The notes: a model not told the origin generated them from the sequence alone. A stretch of DNA of 64,000 nucleotides from an uncultured Oligoflexia bacterium (GCA_937120495.1 CAKZJW010000114.1:26407-90406); one strand, 5' to 3'. Positions 56,201-63,654 are shown, counted from the stretch's first letter. Made by a program: numbers and translations.

Positions 56201-57543
56201 TATCAGTTGCAACAACACTCAGTGATGTTGCCTCATTAGCATTTGAAAGTGAAAACCCAGGCGGAGCATTTACAATTAATGATTATATAATCAATTACCG
56301 TGTAAAGGGTTCTCCAACTTGGCTAGTATATAACGATGGTGTTAATACAAATATTTTCCCTGATGTAGATGGATTAACTCATAGTACATTCTACGAATTT
56401 AGAGTTGCTGCAGTTTATGATACGACTGAACAAACTGAATGGTCCAATACTGCGGAAGGTGAAACACAACCACTTAATATTATCTTTGGACCACATACGG
56501 CAATGAACGTTGGTGGAGCGACTCAATCAACAGTAATCGCGCACGAAGATTCGACAGCTGTTACCTTAAATGGTGCGCCTCTTATTACATTAAACAAAGG
56601 GCAAACACATACTTTTACTTCTGCTCAATTTGACTATATTGATGCGGACAAGCCTATATATACATCCGGGAAAAGAGGAAATACTGCGAATGTAGCTACC
56701 AGTGCAAATGTTGTTTGGAATCCAACTGCTTGGTCTGGAAAAATATTTAGTTTCAATGCAACTAGAACAAACCCACAAGTTTTAGAAGTATTTGCTGTTG
56801 AAGATACTTATATCGAAGTAAAACAAGGAGCAACTGTCCTTGATTCAGCAACTGTTACCGCTGGAAGTGGTACGACACTAACTTGGTCAGTGTATGGAAG
56901 TTATCAAGTGACATCAACAGGAACGATGTTAGCATTTCACCTATCAACAGGTTCGGGTAAAACTCATGATCCCAAACCACTGATTCCTGGGTACACTCAG
57001 ATCATTGGTTTCCCATCTAGATCGATGCGACTAACTACAGCTTCAAACGCTACAAATTATAACTTAATCCACTCTAACTCATCTACTGCTTCAGGTAGTT
57101 TAAATAAAGCTGACTCAATTGTAGTTACCCCACAAGGTGGAACAACTAGTTTATACCAAAGTGAAAGTTTATTAATAAATGCAGATAAGAAAATTTCAGG
57201 GGCATCATTCGCAGATAGTAATGGGCTTTGTGCTGGAGCATTTATGTCTACAAACTTACTTAGAACAAAGTATGCACTACCTGTAAATTCTGATTATATC
57301 GCTTTTGCCAGTAAACTTGCTGGAACTATTGAAGTTAGAGATCCATCTAACAACTTAGTTACAACGCTGACACTTTCTCGCTCTGGAGGAAATTCAAGCG
57401 CACCATTTAAAGTAAGAATGGCTAATCCTACTGCTGGCTATAGATATATTGCCACAGTTCCAGTTGCAGCTTGGTACCAGCCAAATGTTACTGTTGGTGC
57501 AGCTCCACAAGATGAAACATTAATGTACGGAACGAACGAATAA
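50221..57543 (+). CDS. Giant repetitive surface lipoprotein (adhesin-like) with SwmB-like, Ig-like and FN3 domains
   Basis: A 2440-residue protein with a TTG start after AAGGA. The lipobox is LLFASC with Cys16. About residues 38-740 hold six SwmB-like calcium-adhesin units (for example TGSPRIEI then YASGSGSDTLTF). Residues 760-1870 hold about 13 Ig-like units: one short, eight of exactly 99 residues, then four short. A fibronectin type III domain is at about 1989-2084, and an unassigned 355-residue beta-rich C-terminal domain starts near ITFG-like IIFGPHTAMNVGG. Most Ig units carry two Cys that could form a disulfide. It has no type I secretion-like C-terminal signal, so lipid anchoring is the likely retention mode. 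It stands alone and divergent from the lipoprotein at 49933. Confidence 0.9.
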   Translation: MKFILLTLLALLFASCNYESEDSDVADEYFSNNKPSENTITFNKPSMKTYTQGEVISMSITHPSNLTVTGTPQVSLDIGGASVFATYTSGSGTDTLTFEYTVLANQLDTDGIEVIGDVDLNGGTIDFDKNGVVTPSQLTIGTQILDSVFVDAQIPSATSVNATAVPLSTLYLDQVIDMAVVFDEPVVVSGSPYLDIDIGGTTKQLSYVSGGGTSILFFRGSVTNTDLDLNGFEFQAIQLNGGTIQDSAGNNSDNTGVSGFNTSINIDGDTPYVKTVIPPTDGTYTPGQTLSLSLEFTELVNITGSPRIEIVLDSGSIYATYASGSGSDTLTFDSIVSTGNVDIDGIQIQNIIDLNSGTIQDATSNNALLILDSPATPNILIDGVLPEVITILPPADGFYSRGEELYFTLTFNDEVDITGTPQIGIQLNSSTPTPVYAQYSSGSGTQNIIFRYVISDTDVDMDGITLDNAIDLNGGLIQNDSITNANLDLTTALTGLDLSNIILNGADIIPPAIISVTPPIDKNYVTGETIEFTVNFDEAVIVENTPQVEFDIGTTVNASYSSGSGSTSIVFAYTVQANDKALSGITLNSTLIDLNTTGILRDAAFNNAELDFSAYTPVDLSNITINKSSITITSITAMADASYVETDDMDIVVNYSGNAIVTGSPRISMDIGGTPVFLDYLSGSGSAALTFRYTVATGLNDNDGVQISSPIDENGGVIKDGSNLFIVPDFTAPVTNLVFVDSIDPTLTLDTPSNILANNFTNYSLSGTCSENTLLVNVTLGSLTTSATCTAAVWSITNWDTTAEADAQGITLTIDHADAAGNTVTVSTTIDKDSIAPTIALINPADLSSINSGNDSAVFAVNGTCDENTAVVNIQVDTIDASSQVGFVCDGTNFSGTIDTTGLIAGTYSFTATISDAAGNEVTTAINSVTKDTTPPTVEITSPLTATYINISNDSAVFAVSGTCNDNTSTAVIKVDGVAAASPVGFVCDGTNFSGTIDTTGISEGAFVLTAELTDAALNTATSSDINITKDSVAPAVALVTPADLSSITALSDSATFAVDGTCDENGATVDIQVDGVSTTSQVGLVCNGTNFSGTIDTTPLAVGSLDFTAVISDAAGNETTTNINTITKDTTPPSVEITSPLTATYINISNDSAVFAVSGTCNENTLTVVIKVDGVAAASPAGFVCDGTNFSGTIDTTGISEGSFILTAELTDAALNTATSSDINITKDSVAPVIALVTPADLSSITALNDSATFAVDGTCDENTAVVNIQVDAVDASSQVGFVCDGTNFSGTIDTTSLSTGALSFTAVIIDVAGNETTSTSNTVTKDSTPPSIAITNISDGSFINSSTNSATFTISGTCNEASATANILIDAVAASSQVGFVCDGTNFSGTIDSTAITDSTFAITAEITDPSLNKGTSAALNITKDTVLPAASFATPADLTIIGASEDSATYAVNGTCDENGQTISIEIDAMAAASQVGFVCDGTNFSGTIDTTGIASGTYAFTAIISDAAGNSFTTAANNITKDATPPAVAITTPADSSFVNIASDSALFAVSGTCDENGETVVVKIDGTPATAPTGFICDGTNFSGTISTLTISEGSFDLTAELTDSSSNTGTSSANTIIKDTVAPIVAIDVLGNILQANVTNYTVTGTCDGGAGSIDISVGTESASGSCSGGTYSVSVNATSLSDGTGIAVLVDHEDDAGNSATQASTSVDKDTIAPTVSISYSPDITLANQNSYSVAGSCNENGETVTVSIDGLSFTPTCSSGSWSVNNQDVSSRADNANLLITANISDPAGNSALTASATVDKTTATPTVTISNPADITQANATYYIITGTCSQNGSIVSVSVGSISITPNCSSGTWSTVPLDVTTLPDGTVNITADHTTAPQATDSVNKDTSSSTVTISSAPNITSSNESNYIASGTCSDDGTNVDVNIDTENFLVSCNSGSWTTGMVDVSAITDGVGLMVTVDHATATQASKTINKVTGTPTVSNLSVATTLSDVASLAFESENPGGAFTINDYIINYRVKGSPTWLVYNDGVNTNIFPDVDGLTHSTFYEFRVAAVYDTTEQTEWSNTAEGETQPLNIIFGPHTAMNVGGATQSTVIAHEDSTAVTLNGAPLITLNKGQTHTFTSAQFDYIDADKPIYTSGKRGNTANVATSANVVWNPTAWSGKIFSFNATRTNPQVLEVFAVEDTYIEVKQGATVLDSATVTAGSGTTLTWSVYGSYQVTSTGTMLAFHLSTGSGKTHDPKPLIPGYTQIIGFPSRSMRLTTASNATNYNLIHSNSSTASGSLNKADSIVVTPQGGTTSLYQSESLLINADKKISGASFADSNGLCAGAFMSTNLLRTKYALPVNSDYIAFASKLAGTIEVRDPSNNLVTTLTLSRSGGNSSAPFKVRMANPTAGYRYIATVPVAAWYQPNVTVGAAPQDETLMYGTNE
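50332..52452 (+). repeat. Six SwmB-like domain repeats in the adhesin
   Basis: Six units of about 115-120 residues share a strand with A-x-Y-x-S-G-S-G followed by x-L-x-F-x-Y-x-V, then D-x-D-G-I-x-x-x-x-x-I-D-L-N-G-G-x-I. They are clearly diverged at DNA level, unlike the Ig-like block that follows. Confidence 0.75.
52732..55107 (+). repeat. Eight exact-length 297-bp Ig-like repeats in the adhesin
   Basis: Units start at 52732, 53029, 53326, 53623, 53920, 54217, 54514 and 54811, each 99 codons with no length drift. All share G-T-C-x-x near the middle and VCDGTNFSGTI (or close) at about residue 55. Units 2 and 4 (53029 and 53623) are nearly identical, as are much of 3 and 5, which shows a duplication of a 594-bp unit pair. 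Unequal recombination could change copy number here. Confidence 0.9.
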
Positions 57544-57565
57544 AAAAGGCCCTCGTAAAAGGGCC
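57542..57565 (-). terminator. Terminator of the serine protease gene
   Basis: GGCCCT (57565-57560 on the minus strand reads GGCCCT) pairs with AGGGCC (57553-57548), followed on the minus strand by six T. It overlaps the stop codon of the adhesin on the other strand. Confidence 0.8.
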
Positions 57566-57594
57566 TGAGATATCAATAAATTATTTTCTACTTT

Positions 57595-58545
57595 TTATAA
57601 ACCTAACCATCTTCTTAACCATGCAGGTAAGTGTGAATAGTCTGGTTTTGGTGGTGCTTGAGTTCCAGATGATATAGACGCAAGTTCTTTAATATTTGTA
57701 ATTAAAGTTACATCCTCACCTCGACCTGCATCACTTGCGATTACATTTGAAACCTTACAACCTAATGCTGAATCCCATTTATAATCTTGATCACCACGGA
57801 CTAAGATTCCTTCAATAACACCTGTTGTAGCATTAAATACAGCGGAACCTGAGTTACCACCATAGGTATCAAGGTTTGCATTAAAGAAAACAGACCCTGT
57901 ACTTCTAATCTTTGCACCATCTGCAATCTTTGATGGTAGTCCACTTGGGTGACCGATAACAACTAATTTATCTCCAACTTTCGCCTTACCTGTTTTTCTA
58001 AACTTTAATGGCTCTCTATCTGTAACAACTTCTTCTAATTCAATTAGAGCATAGTCATTTTTAGTTGTTGTGTTTAAGTCTCTAGAAATTATTTTTTTAC
58101 ACTTATAAACTTTGGACTTATCAACAATCACTTTACCTTGATCTGAGTAATCAACCTTGTAGTCAAATACCCAAGAGTTATTTGCACAGTCAGTAGCATC
58201 TTCAATACAGTGACCAGCTGTAACAAGTTTATTTTTATCAACTAAAAAACCTGAACAGTTTGCAACTGTTGGCTGTTGAGAAAATTTCTCACTCTTACAA
58301 ACCCCAGAATCTTCAAGAGTCATTCCCGAAAGCTCAACTTCATAAGAATTAATTGGTTTAATTTTATAATTTAAAACCATAGCCGCTGTAGATTTTGAAA
58401 GTTTAACAAATTTTGAACTCGTTGATTCAAAGACATCAACCCTATTATCAATTCCATAAATAACTTTATTTGATGCAAAAGCCGATAGACTTACACTTAA
58501 CAAAGTAAGAGATAACACTAAATTCATTTTTTTGTTTCCAATCAT
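57595..58545 (-). CDS. Secreted trypsin-like serine protease
   Basis: A 316-residue protein with a signal peptide ending AFAS. The catalytic triad is visible: H112 (VTAGHC), D164 (NDYALIEL) and S232 (TYGGNSGSAVF). Note GNSGS in place of the canonical GDSGG. Several Cys pairs include one at the His loop. The C-terminus ends PAWLRRWLGL. It is likely exported to the periplasm or outside and may act on prey or host protein. AAGGG lies 5 bp before the chosen ATG. Confidence 0.9.
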   Translation of the reverse strand: MIGNKKMNLVLSLTLLSVSLSAFASNKVIYGIDNRVDVFESTSSKFVKLSKSTAAMVLNYKIKPINSYEVELSGMTLEDSGVCKSEKFSQQPTVANCSGFLVDKNKLVTAGHCIEDATDCANNSWVFDYKVDYSDQGKVIVDKSKVYKCKKIISRDLNTTTKNDYALIELEEVVTDREPLKFRKTGKAKVGDKLVVIGHPSGLPSKIADGAKIRSTGSVFFNANLDTYGGNSGSAVFNATTGVIEGILVRGDQDYKWDSALGCKVSNVIASDAGRGEDVTLITNIKELASISSGTQAPPKPDYSHLPAWLRRWLGL

Positions 58546-58669
58546 AAATACCCTTTTTCCTTGGTTTCGTTTTCCTGGGCAGCATAATTACATTGTTGAT
58601 CATTCTATTCAACTAATAGAATCTTACATCTGACTACAGCGAAGATGACTTCCTAGAGCCACTTTGGCA

Positions 58670-59119
58670 CTATATAATTGTTTCAAGATATGAACAAATG
58701 GCTTGTAAGCCAGAGATATCATTAGAATTAAAGCGTGCATAGTCCTCGCTATCGATATCCAAAACAAGAGTTACTTTTCCATTTTTTTTAATTGGTATTA
58801 CAATTTCTGAATTTGCACGAGAGGAACAAGCAATATGACCGGGAAACTTATGAACATCATCAACACAAACTAGCTCCTCACTCTCCCAAGATTTACCACA
58901 TACTCCTTTTCCGAATCCTATTCGCGTACATGCAACTGGTCCTTGAAAAGGCCCAAGAACAAGCTCATCGTTTTCAACAAAATAAAATCCAGTCCAAAGA
59001 ACCTTTAATTCGTCATGCAAAATTGAAGTGGTATTAGCAAGATTTGCAATCAAATTTGACTCTGTTGCTGTTAGTGATTCAATTTGTTTTAAAAGTAAGT
59101 TGTAGTTCATATTTTCCAT
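58670..59119 (-). CDS. msrC: Free methionine-(R)-sulfoxide reductase (GAF-type)
   Basis: A 149-residue GAF-fold enzyme that repairs free methionine-R-sulfoxide. The three catalytic or resolving cysteines are C64, C74 and C98, with the same 10- and 24-residue spacing as E. coli fRMsr (84, 94, 118). Flanking blocks also match: LWTGFYFVENDELVLGPFQG, FGKGVCGKSW and VLDIDSEDYARF. The ATG at 59119 directly follows the U-tract of the leucine dehydrogenase terminator; an ATG three codons later is possible. Confidence 0.92.
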   Translation of the reverse strand: MENMNYNLLLKQIESLTATESNLIANLANTTSILHDELKVLWTGFYFVENDELVLGPFQGPVACTRIGFGKGVCGKSWESEELVCVDDVHKFPGHIACSSRANSEIVIPIKKNGKVTLVLDIDSEDYARFNSNDISGLQAICSYLETII

Positions 59120-59145
59120 AAAAAAGCCCCCACTTCAGTGGAGGC
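59120..59145 (-). terminator. Terminator of leucine dehydrogenase abutting the msrC start codon
   Basis: On the minus strand GCCTCCAC (59145-59138), loop TGAA, GTGGGGGC (59133-59126) form an 8-bp stem with one T-G wobble, then six T (59125-59120), then ATG at 59119. The same geometry occurs at 37920-37944. Confidence 0.87.
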
Positions 59146-59184
59146 CATTAGCTTTATATTACAAAGTAATTTTTAAAGTATTAA

Positions 59185-60306
59185 CTAAAGCATTGAGTGT
59201 CTTACTTTTGAACCTGGAAATCTATGATCTGATCCACGTCCTAAGAAAGTTGTTTGAATTTTTTTCATCGACTCAAGTCTTCTTTCCGCTAAAAGGTCTG
59301 TTGCCTTATTAACAGAGATATTTTTTTCTTCACTTAGATTAAAGATATCTAAAGTTGTGTCATAAATTGTATCAATCATACGACGAGACTTAGAATCATT
59401 CCAACCTTCAAATTCAATTGAAACATTCATTAATCCACCAGCATTAATTAGATAATCTGGAGCATAAAGAATTCCTTTTTCTTTTAGAATATCTCCATGC
59501 CTATCTTCTTTAAGTTGGTTGTTAGCTGCACCGTTAACGATCTTGCACTTTAACTGGTCAATTGTATCATCGTTAATTGTTGCACCAAGAGCACAAGGAG
59601 CATAGATATCAGCGTTCGCCCCATAAATTGCATCTGGCTCAACAAATTCTGCATTTGGAATTTCAGCTTTAAATCTTTTGATATTATCTTCAGAAATATC
59701 AGTAAAAAGAATCTTTCCACCATCTTCCGCAATTAACTTTCCAAGCTCAAGTCCAACTGACCCAACACCTTGAATAGCTACGATCTTATCTTTTATACTT
59801 TTAGATCCCCAAGTTTTCATAGCACTTGCTTGCATTCCTCTGAATACACCCAATGCTGTGTATGGAGCGGGGTTACCAGATCCACCATGAGATTTTGCTA
59901 CACCACAAACATAGTTTGTTTCTGTGTAAACATGATCAATATCGTTAACAGTTATATTTACATCTTCTGCTGAGATATATCTTCCATTTAGTGATTCGAT
60001 AAATCTACCGTAAGCTCTAAATAGTGCTTCAGACTTATCTTTTTTAGGGTCACCGATAATTACAGCTTTACCACCACCAAGATTTAATCCAGAGATAGCA
60101 GCTTTATATGTCATTCCCTTAGAAAGTCTTAATACATCTTCAACAGCTTCTTCTTCAGAGGCATAGTTCCACATTCTTGTTCCACCAAGTGCTGGACCAA
60201 GTGTTGTATCATGTATAGCAACGATTGCTTTCAGACCGCATGAAGGCTCACTGAAGAATACTACTTCTTCATGTCCCATTGAATAAAGTTTTTCAAAACT
60301 TAGCAT
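59185..60306 (-). CDS. ldh: Leucine dehydrogenase (Glu/Leu/Phe/Val dehydrogenase family)
   Basis: A 373-residue NAD-dependent enzyme that deaminates leucine, valine and isoleucine to 2-oxoacids. The catalytic K80 is in LNLGGGKAVI, K68 in KGMTYKAA, and a GGTRMW loop precedes them; the Rossmann motif is IQGVGSVG at about 175. Length and residue numbers match Bacillus leucine dehydrogenase. AAGGAG lies before the ATG, and a CCTTATAAGG palindrome (60314-60323) overlaps it. It supplies substrate to the E1 dehydrogenase at 37959. Confidence 0.95.
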   Translation of the reverse strand: MLSFEKLYSMGHEEVVFFSEPSCGLKAIVAIHDTTLGPALGGTRMWNYASEEEAVEDVLRLSKGMTYKAAISGLNLGGGKAVIIGDPKKDKSEALFRAYGRFIESLNGRYISAEDVNITVNDIDHVYTETNYVCGVAKSHGGSGNPAPYTALGVFRGMQASAMKTWGSKSIKDKIVAIQGVGSVGLELGKLIAEDGGKILFTDISEDNIKRFKAEIPNAEFVEPDAIYGANADIYAPCALGATINDDTIDQLKCKIVNGAANNQLKEDRHGDILKEKGILYAPDYLINAGGLMNVSIEFEGWNDSKSRRMIDTIYDTTLDIFNLSEEKNISVNKATDLLAERRLESMKKIQTTFLGRGSDHRFPGSKVRHSML

Positions 60307-60369
60307 TTATACTCCTTATAAGGTACAATTTAGATAGCAATGTTATAAAGATAAATAGGTGAAAGTCAT

Positions 60370-60687
60370 ATGCCCATAGTGTCAATTAAGAGTAGTTCTA
60401 AGCAGTTTGAAGTCGAAGAAAAAAGCATCATTTTTGACGCTCTAGATAATCAGGGCGAGACTCTCCCACACGGCTGTTTATCCGGATCATGTGGTGCATG
60501 TAAGGTTGAGGTTACAAAAGGTGCTGAGAACCTTAAACCGCCCTCAGAAATTGAAAAAAACACAATAGAGGCAATCAAGCAGAATTATGAAAGAATGCAT
60601 GGCAAAAATTCTACAGACCAAAAGACAATTCGCCTTTCTTGCAGGGCTCGAGTTTTAGGTGATGTTGAAATAGACGAACTAAAATAA
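60370..60687 (+). CDS. 2Fe-2S ferredoxin
   Basis: A 105-residue plant-type ferredoxin. Cluster ligands are C36-x4-C41-x2-C44 (GCLSGSCGACKV) and C91 (IRLSCRARV). The middle segment (AIKQNYERMHGKN) is longer than in short ferredoxins. It is divergent from leucine dehydrogenase, and its stop codon is directly next to the stop of the convergent CNNM gene, with no gap. The partner enzyme is not known. Confidence 0.93.
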   Translation: MPIVSIKSSSKQFEVEEKSIIFDALDNQGETLPHGCLSGSCGACKVEVTKGAENLKPPSEIEKNTIEAIKQNYERMHGKNSTDQKTIRLSCRARVLGDVEIDELK

Positions 60688-62001
60688 TTATTTAGGCGCT
60701 TCCACTTCATCTTCTTCAGAATTGGAAACTATATGACGCTCCCCATCAGTACTTTCGATTTTAACTTCTTCTATTTCATTTTCGATAACTTTCATTAAAT
60801 TAAACGACAGCCCTTCCCAAAATAAAATATTACCTTCTCCCGGAAAATTATTTCCAAGCATATCAAGTAAGAAGCCTCGAAGAGTTGAATAATTATCATT
60901 CAGAGGAATATCGATATCATACTCGTTCTTTAAATCACGCAAAGTAATTTCTCCAGGAACAACTAATCCTTCCTCAAGTTGATGTTGAGTTACTTTAGGA
61001 ATCCCATCATCCTCATCATCATGCTCATCTTGAATTTCTCCAAAAATCTCTTCCATAATGTCTTCAAGAGTAACAATACCAACCACTAAACCGTTTTCAT
61101 CTTTAACCAGGGCCAGGTGAACTTTCTTTCTATTCATATGATCAAAGACTGCTTGAATCTTCATGTGTTCATAAACAAAAAATGGCTCATTAATATGCTC
61201 TTCAACTTTAAATGTTTTTCTATCTTTAGGGTCTACAAAAGAAAGATCTTTTACATGTAGAAAACCTAAAACTGAATCAAGGTCTTCATCCATTACAGGG
61301 TAACGGCTGTGTGCAACTTCTTTAACAAGAGCAATTATTTCTTCAAAGCTAGAGTCCTTTCTAACAGCGTGAACTCTAGTTCTAGGCACCATAATATCTT
61401 TAACTTTAATTGTAGGAAATTCTAAAATCGAAGTAAGAAGATCAATTTGTTTTGAATCAATAGTCTTTTCTTTTTCTGCTTCGTTTACCATGAATTCAAT
61501 ATCGTCTTTTGTAACTAACCTCTCAGCAAGACCAGAATTTTTTCCAAGGATACTTTCAATTACAACCATGAATATTTTTACGATAGGGAACATTGCATAG
61601 TAGCAAATTTGAAGGAGCCTAATAATTGGAAGAGCTAACTTTTCTGCATGATTTCTTGCAAACGTTTTTGGAATGATTTCACCAAAGATCAAAATCAAAA
61701 CAGTAGTAACCCCAACACTGTATGAGATTGCATCATCAGCAAAATGTCTCTGAGCAATTCTAGTTGCTAAAGATGCAACAAAGATATTCACAAAGTTATT
61801 CCCAATTAAGATTGTTGTTAGAATTTCACTAGGTTTTTCAGACAAAAATCGAAAAGCCTTCGCCTTAGGACCACCATCTTCAATAAGCTGCTTTACTCTT
61901 TTAGCGGGGATACTTATTAAAGCGGCCTCAGAGCCAGAAAAAACAGCAGATAATACGACACCGACAGTAAAAACAACGACGTCTTGAATCTCAGAGGTCA
62001 T
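60688..62001 (-). CDS. CNNM/HlyC-CorC family membrane protein (DUF21 - CBS - CorC_HlyC)
   Basis: A 437-residue protein. An N-terminal DUF21 region with four membrane helices (FSGSEAALISIP is its signature) precedes two CBS domains (VKDIMVPRTRVHAV and HLALVKDENGLVVGIVTLED) and a C-terminal CorC_HlyC domain (HINEP earlier; DYDIDIP-like NEYDIDIPLND later), then an acidic tail. Family members handle magnesium or cobalt efflux or membrane stress. I start at 62001, where GAGG lies 6 bp upstream, rather than four codons earlier. Confidence 0.92.
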   Translation of the reverse strand: MTSEIQDVVVFTVGVVLSAVFSGSEAALISIPAKRVKQLIEDGGPKAKAFRFLSEKPSEILTTILIGNNFVNIFVASLATRIAQRHFADDAISYSVGVTTVLILIFGEIIPKTFARNHAEKLALPIIRLLQICYYAMFPIVKIFMVVIESILGKNSGLAERLVTKDDIEFMVNEAEKEKTIDSKQIDLLTSILEFPTIKVKDIMVPRTRVHAVRKDSSFEEIIALVKEVAHSRYPVMDEDLDSVLGFLHVKDLSFVDPKDRKTFKVEEHINEPFFVYEHMKIQAVFDHMNRKKVHLALVKDENGLVVGIVTLEDIMEEIFGEIQDEHDDEDDGIPKVTQHQLEEGLVVPGEITLRDLKNEYDIDIPLNDNYSTLRGFLLDMLGNNFPGEGNILFWEGLSFNLMKVIENEIEEVKIESTDGERHIVSNSEEDEVEAPK

Positions 62002-62183
62002 AACAAACCTCATATATACTAAATTGAATTTTGATTTTTTGATTAATTAAGAATTTCGATGGGGGCTCTATGTCCAGCTCCTTAGTAAGTTAATATCGCA
62101 ATTGTATTAAACCATATTTCTTTATAACTATAGTATATAACAAAAGTATTTCTGAGTCTATATTCGCCTTTAACCCTACGATT

Positions 62184-62582
62184 TTACGGGGCTATACTCG
62201 CAAGAACTCCATCCAGAAAAGCTTGATTCGCAGGTGGGATTTTTTCTATAAAATCCTTTCTATTTTCATACGAATACCAACTTGAACTGAACTCACCATT
62301 ATCTATATAAACATATACATAAAGGCAAACACTCTTTTTCTGTAAGCTATTAGAGTAAATTGTAGCAAGCCTTAATCGATCTTGATCGAGCTGAACTCCA
62401 GCTTCCTCTTTTATCTCTCGGATTGCAGCAAAGCTTGGATCCTCACCTGGCTCGATCTTTCCTCCAGGGAACTCAAGAGTTCCAAAAAGCTCATCCTCTG
62501 TCTCTCTTTTTTGCATCCATATTGAAAGTTTTTTTCCTTCAACTTTATAAGGAATAACGATTGAGACAGGAGTTACATTCAT
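62184..62582 (-). CDS. Nudix hydrolase, MutT-like
   Basis: A 132-residue protein with a complete Nudix box at 41-63 (GKIEPGEDPSF, then REIKEEAGV), matching G-x5-E-x7-REUxEExGU. Close MutT relatives clean up 8-oxo-dGTP, and the short length and LEFPGGKIE context support that branch, though other nucleotides are possible. It overlaps the coiled-coil gene by 4 bp (ATGA), so it is translated from the same mRNA. Confidence 0.88.
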   Translation of the reverse strand: MNVTPVSIVIPYKVEGKKLSIWMQKRETEDELFGTLEFPGGKIEPGEDPSFAAIREIKEEAGVQLDQDRLRLATIYSNSLQKKSVCLYVYVYIDNGEFSSSWYSYENRKDFIEKIPPANQAFLDGVLASIAP

Positions 62583-63454
62583 TTTTTAAGTATATTATGG
62601 ATTGAAGCAGCTTTTTTAAGATCACCTTTGTCTATAGCTTCTTTTAACTGAGCCTTATACATTTCAACATTTAACTCACTCAAAGAGATTCTTTGTTTTT
62701 GATCTCTATTAGTACTCTTGCCTAACTTTAGTTTAGTTTTCTTTATATTTTTTACCACTTTTACATCATCGAGTTTCATCTTTGATAAAAGCTGAGCTCT
62801 ATCTTTTTCATTTAATGAATCTAATGGAAAATACCCTGTCTTTCCTACTAACTGAACAAGAAGTCCACTTGCTGTTTTTATAATATTTATATCTCGAGGG
62901 TTAGTACTTTCGATCTGTTGTCCAATCTGAGCAGCTGAAAGCTGTTTTTCGATTTTAATTTTTGCCATACTAACTTGAGTAATATTTCCAGAACTTGAAC
63001 CTCTCCCAATATTCTTTATCGCAGATGAACCGGAACCAAGCGAAGCTCCCTTTAAGCTTGCGGGGCCTCTGGTACTAGTATTAGCAAACCCTGAAGCTGT
63101 AGGCGTATCCACATTATTAGGATTATTTTGTTCCCTTGGGCTTATCCCCGCAGAAGTAGAAAATGTATTTCTCTTTTTCTTTGAAGCAATAGTTCTTTGT
63201 GTCGTTTTTGCTTCCTCTAATTTTTTCCTAGTATCATCGAGTTCTTTTTGAGCACTTGCAAGCTGACTCTCAATTGAGCTGATCTCTTTTATATCAGAAG
63301 GTGTTTTATCTTCTTTTTTCTTTTTCTCTGCTAATTTTTTTCGTTGGTCTTCATTCTCTTTTTCTGTATTGACCTCCTCCAATCTTACCTGCCGCAGCAA
63401 AATAATCTTTTCGATCAATACCAAGCGGCATATAATCTCTGTCAGGCGAAGCAT
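62579..63454 (-). CDS. Coiled-coil/low-complexity protein, probably the 3' part of a frameshifted gene
   Basis: A 291-codon frame. Residues about 30-90 form a highly charged coiled coil (QLASAQKELDDTRKKLEEAK), followed by a Ser/Gly/Asn-rich linker (110-165) and a more ordered C-terminal region (ASGLLVQLVGKTGYFPL, DRAQLLSKMKLDDVK, and helices ending in KKAASIHNILKK). The first 28 codons use many codons unlike the neighbours (CTG, CGC, CGG), while another frame over the same bases (63351-63454) reads more naturally. I therefore think the true 5' end lies in that frame and a +1 shift separates the two. Function unknown. Confidence 0.6.
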   Translation of the reverse strand: MLRLTEIICRLVLIEKIILLRQVRLEEVNTEKENEDQRKKLAEKKKKEDKTPSDIKEISSIESQLASAQKELDDTRKKLEEAKTTQRTIASKKKRNTFSTSAGISPREQNNPNNVDTPTASGFANTSTRGPASLKGASLGSGSSAIKNIGRGSSSGNITQVSMAKIKIEKQLSAAQIGQQIESTNPRDINIIKTASGLLVQLVGKTGYFPLDSLNEKDRAQLLSKMKLDDVKVVKNIKKTKLKLGKSTNRDQKQRISLSELNVEMYKAQLKEAIDKGDLKKAASIHNILKK

Positions 63455-63617
63455 TTTTTTGCATAACTGATGCTACCAAGAGTGTATTGTCTCACAAAGA
63501 AACAACAGCTGACCCATCTGCCTGTGGTGCTAGCATTCATGTAGAGAAAGAACATGTTTGTCACGCTCGATCGAAAGAGTGTTCTTTTTTATCAAACTTC
63601 ATAGGAATAATTGTCAT
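63351..63617 (-). pseudogene. Degenerate 5' part of the coiled-coil gene, broken by TGA codons
   Basis: From the ATG at 63617 the minus-strand frame reads about 88 codons with internal stops only at TGA (63563, 63539 and 63494) before another TGA at 63353. Between stops the text is protein-like, for example APQADGSAVVSL, then DNTLLVASVMQKN and PLGIDRKDYFAAAGKIGGGQ. It overlaps the first 104 bp of the next frame. The APQADGS block may once have followed a lipobox. Decay of a lipoprotein gene is the simplest reading. Confidence 0.45.
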
Positions 63618-63654
63618 ATAATCTAGAAAAATATAAAGGAGTATGAAGCCACCT

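Noticed and set aside
60314..60323. Palindrome CCTTATAAGG at the leucine dehydrogenase ribosome site
   Set aside because: 10 bp without a loop can be explained by the SD sequence plus AT-rich flank; no further evidence for an operator.
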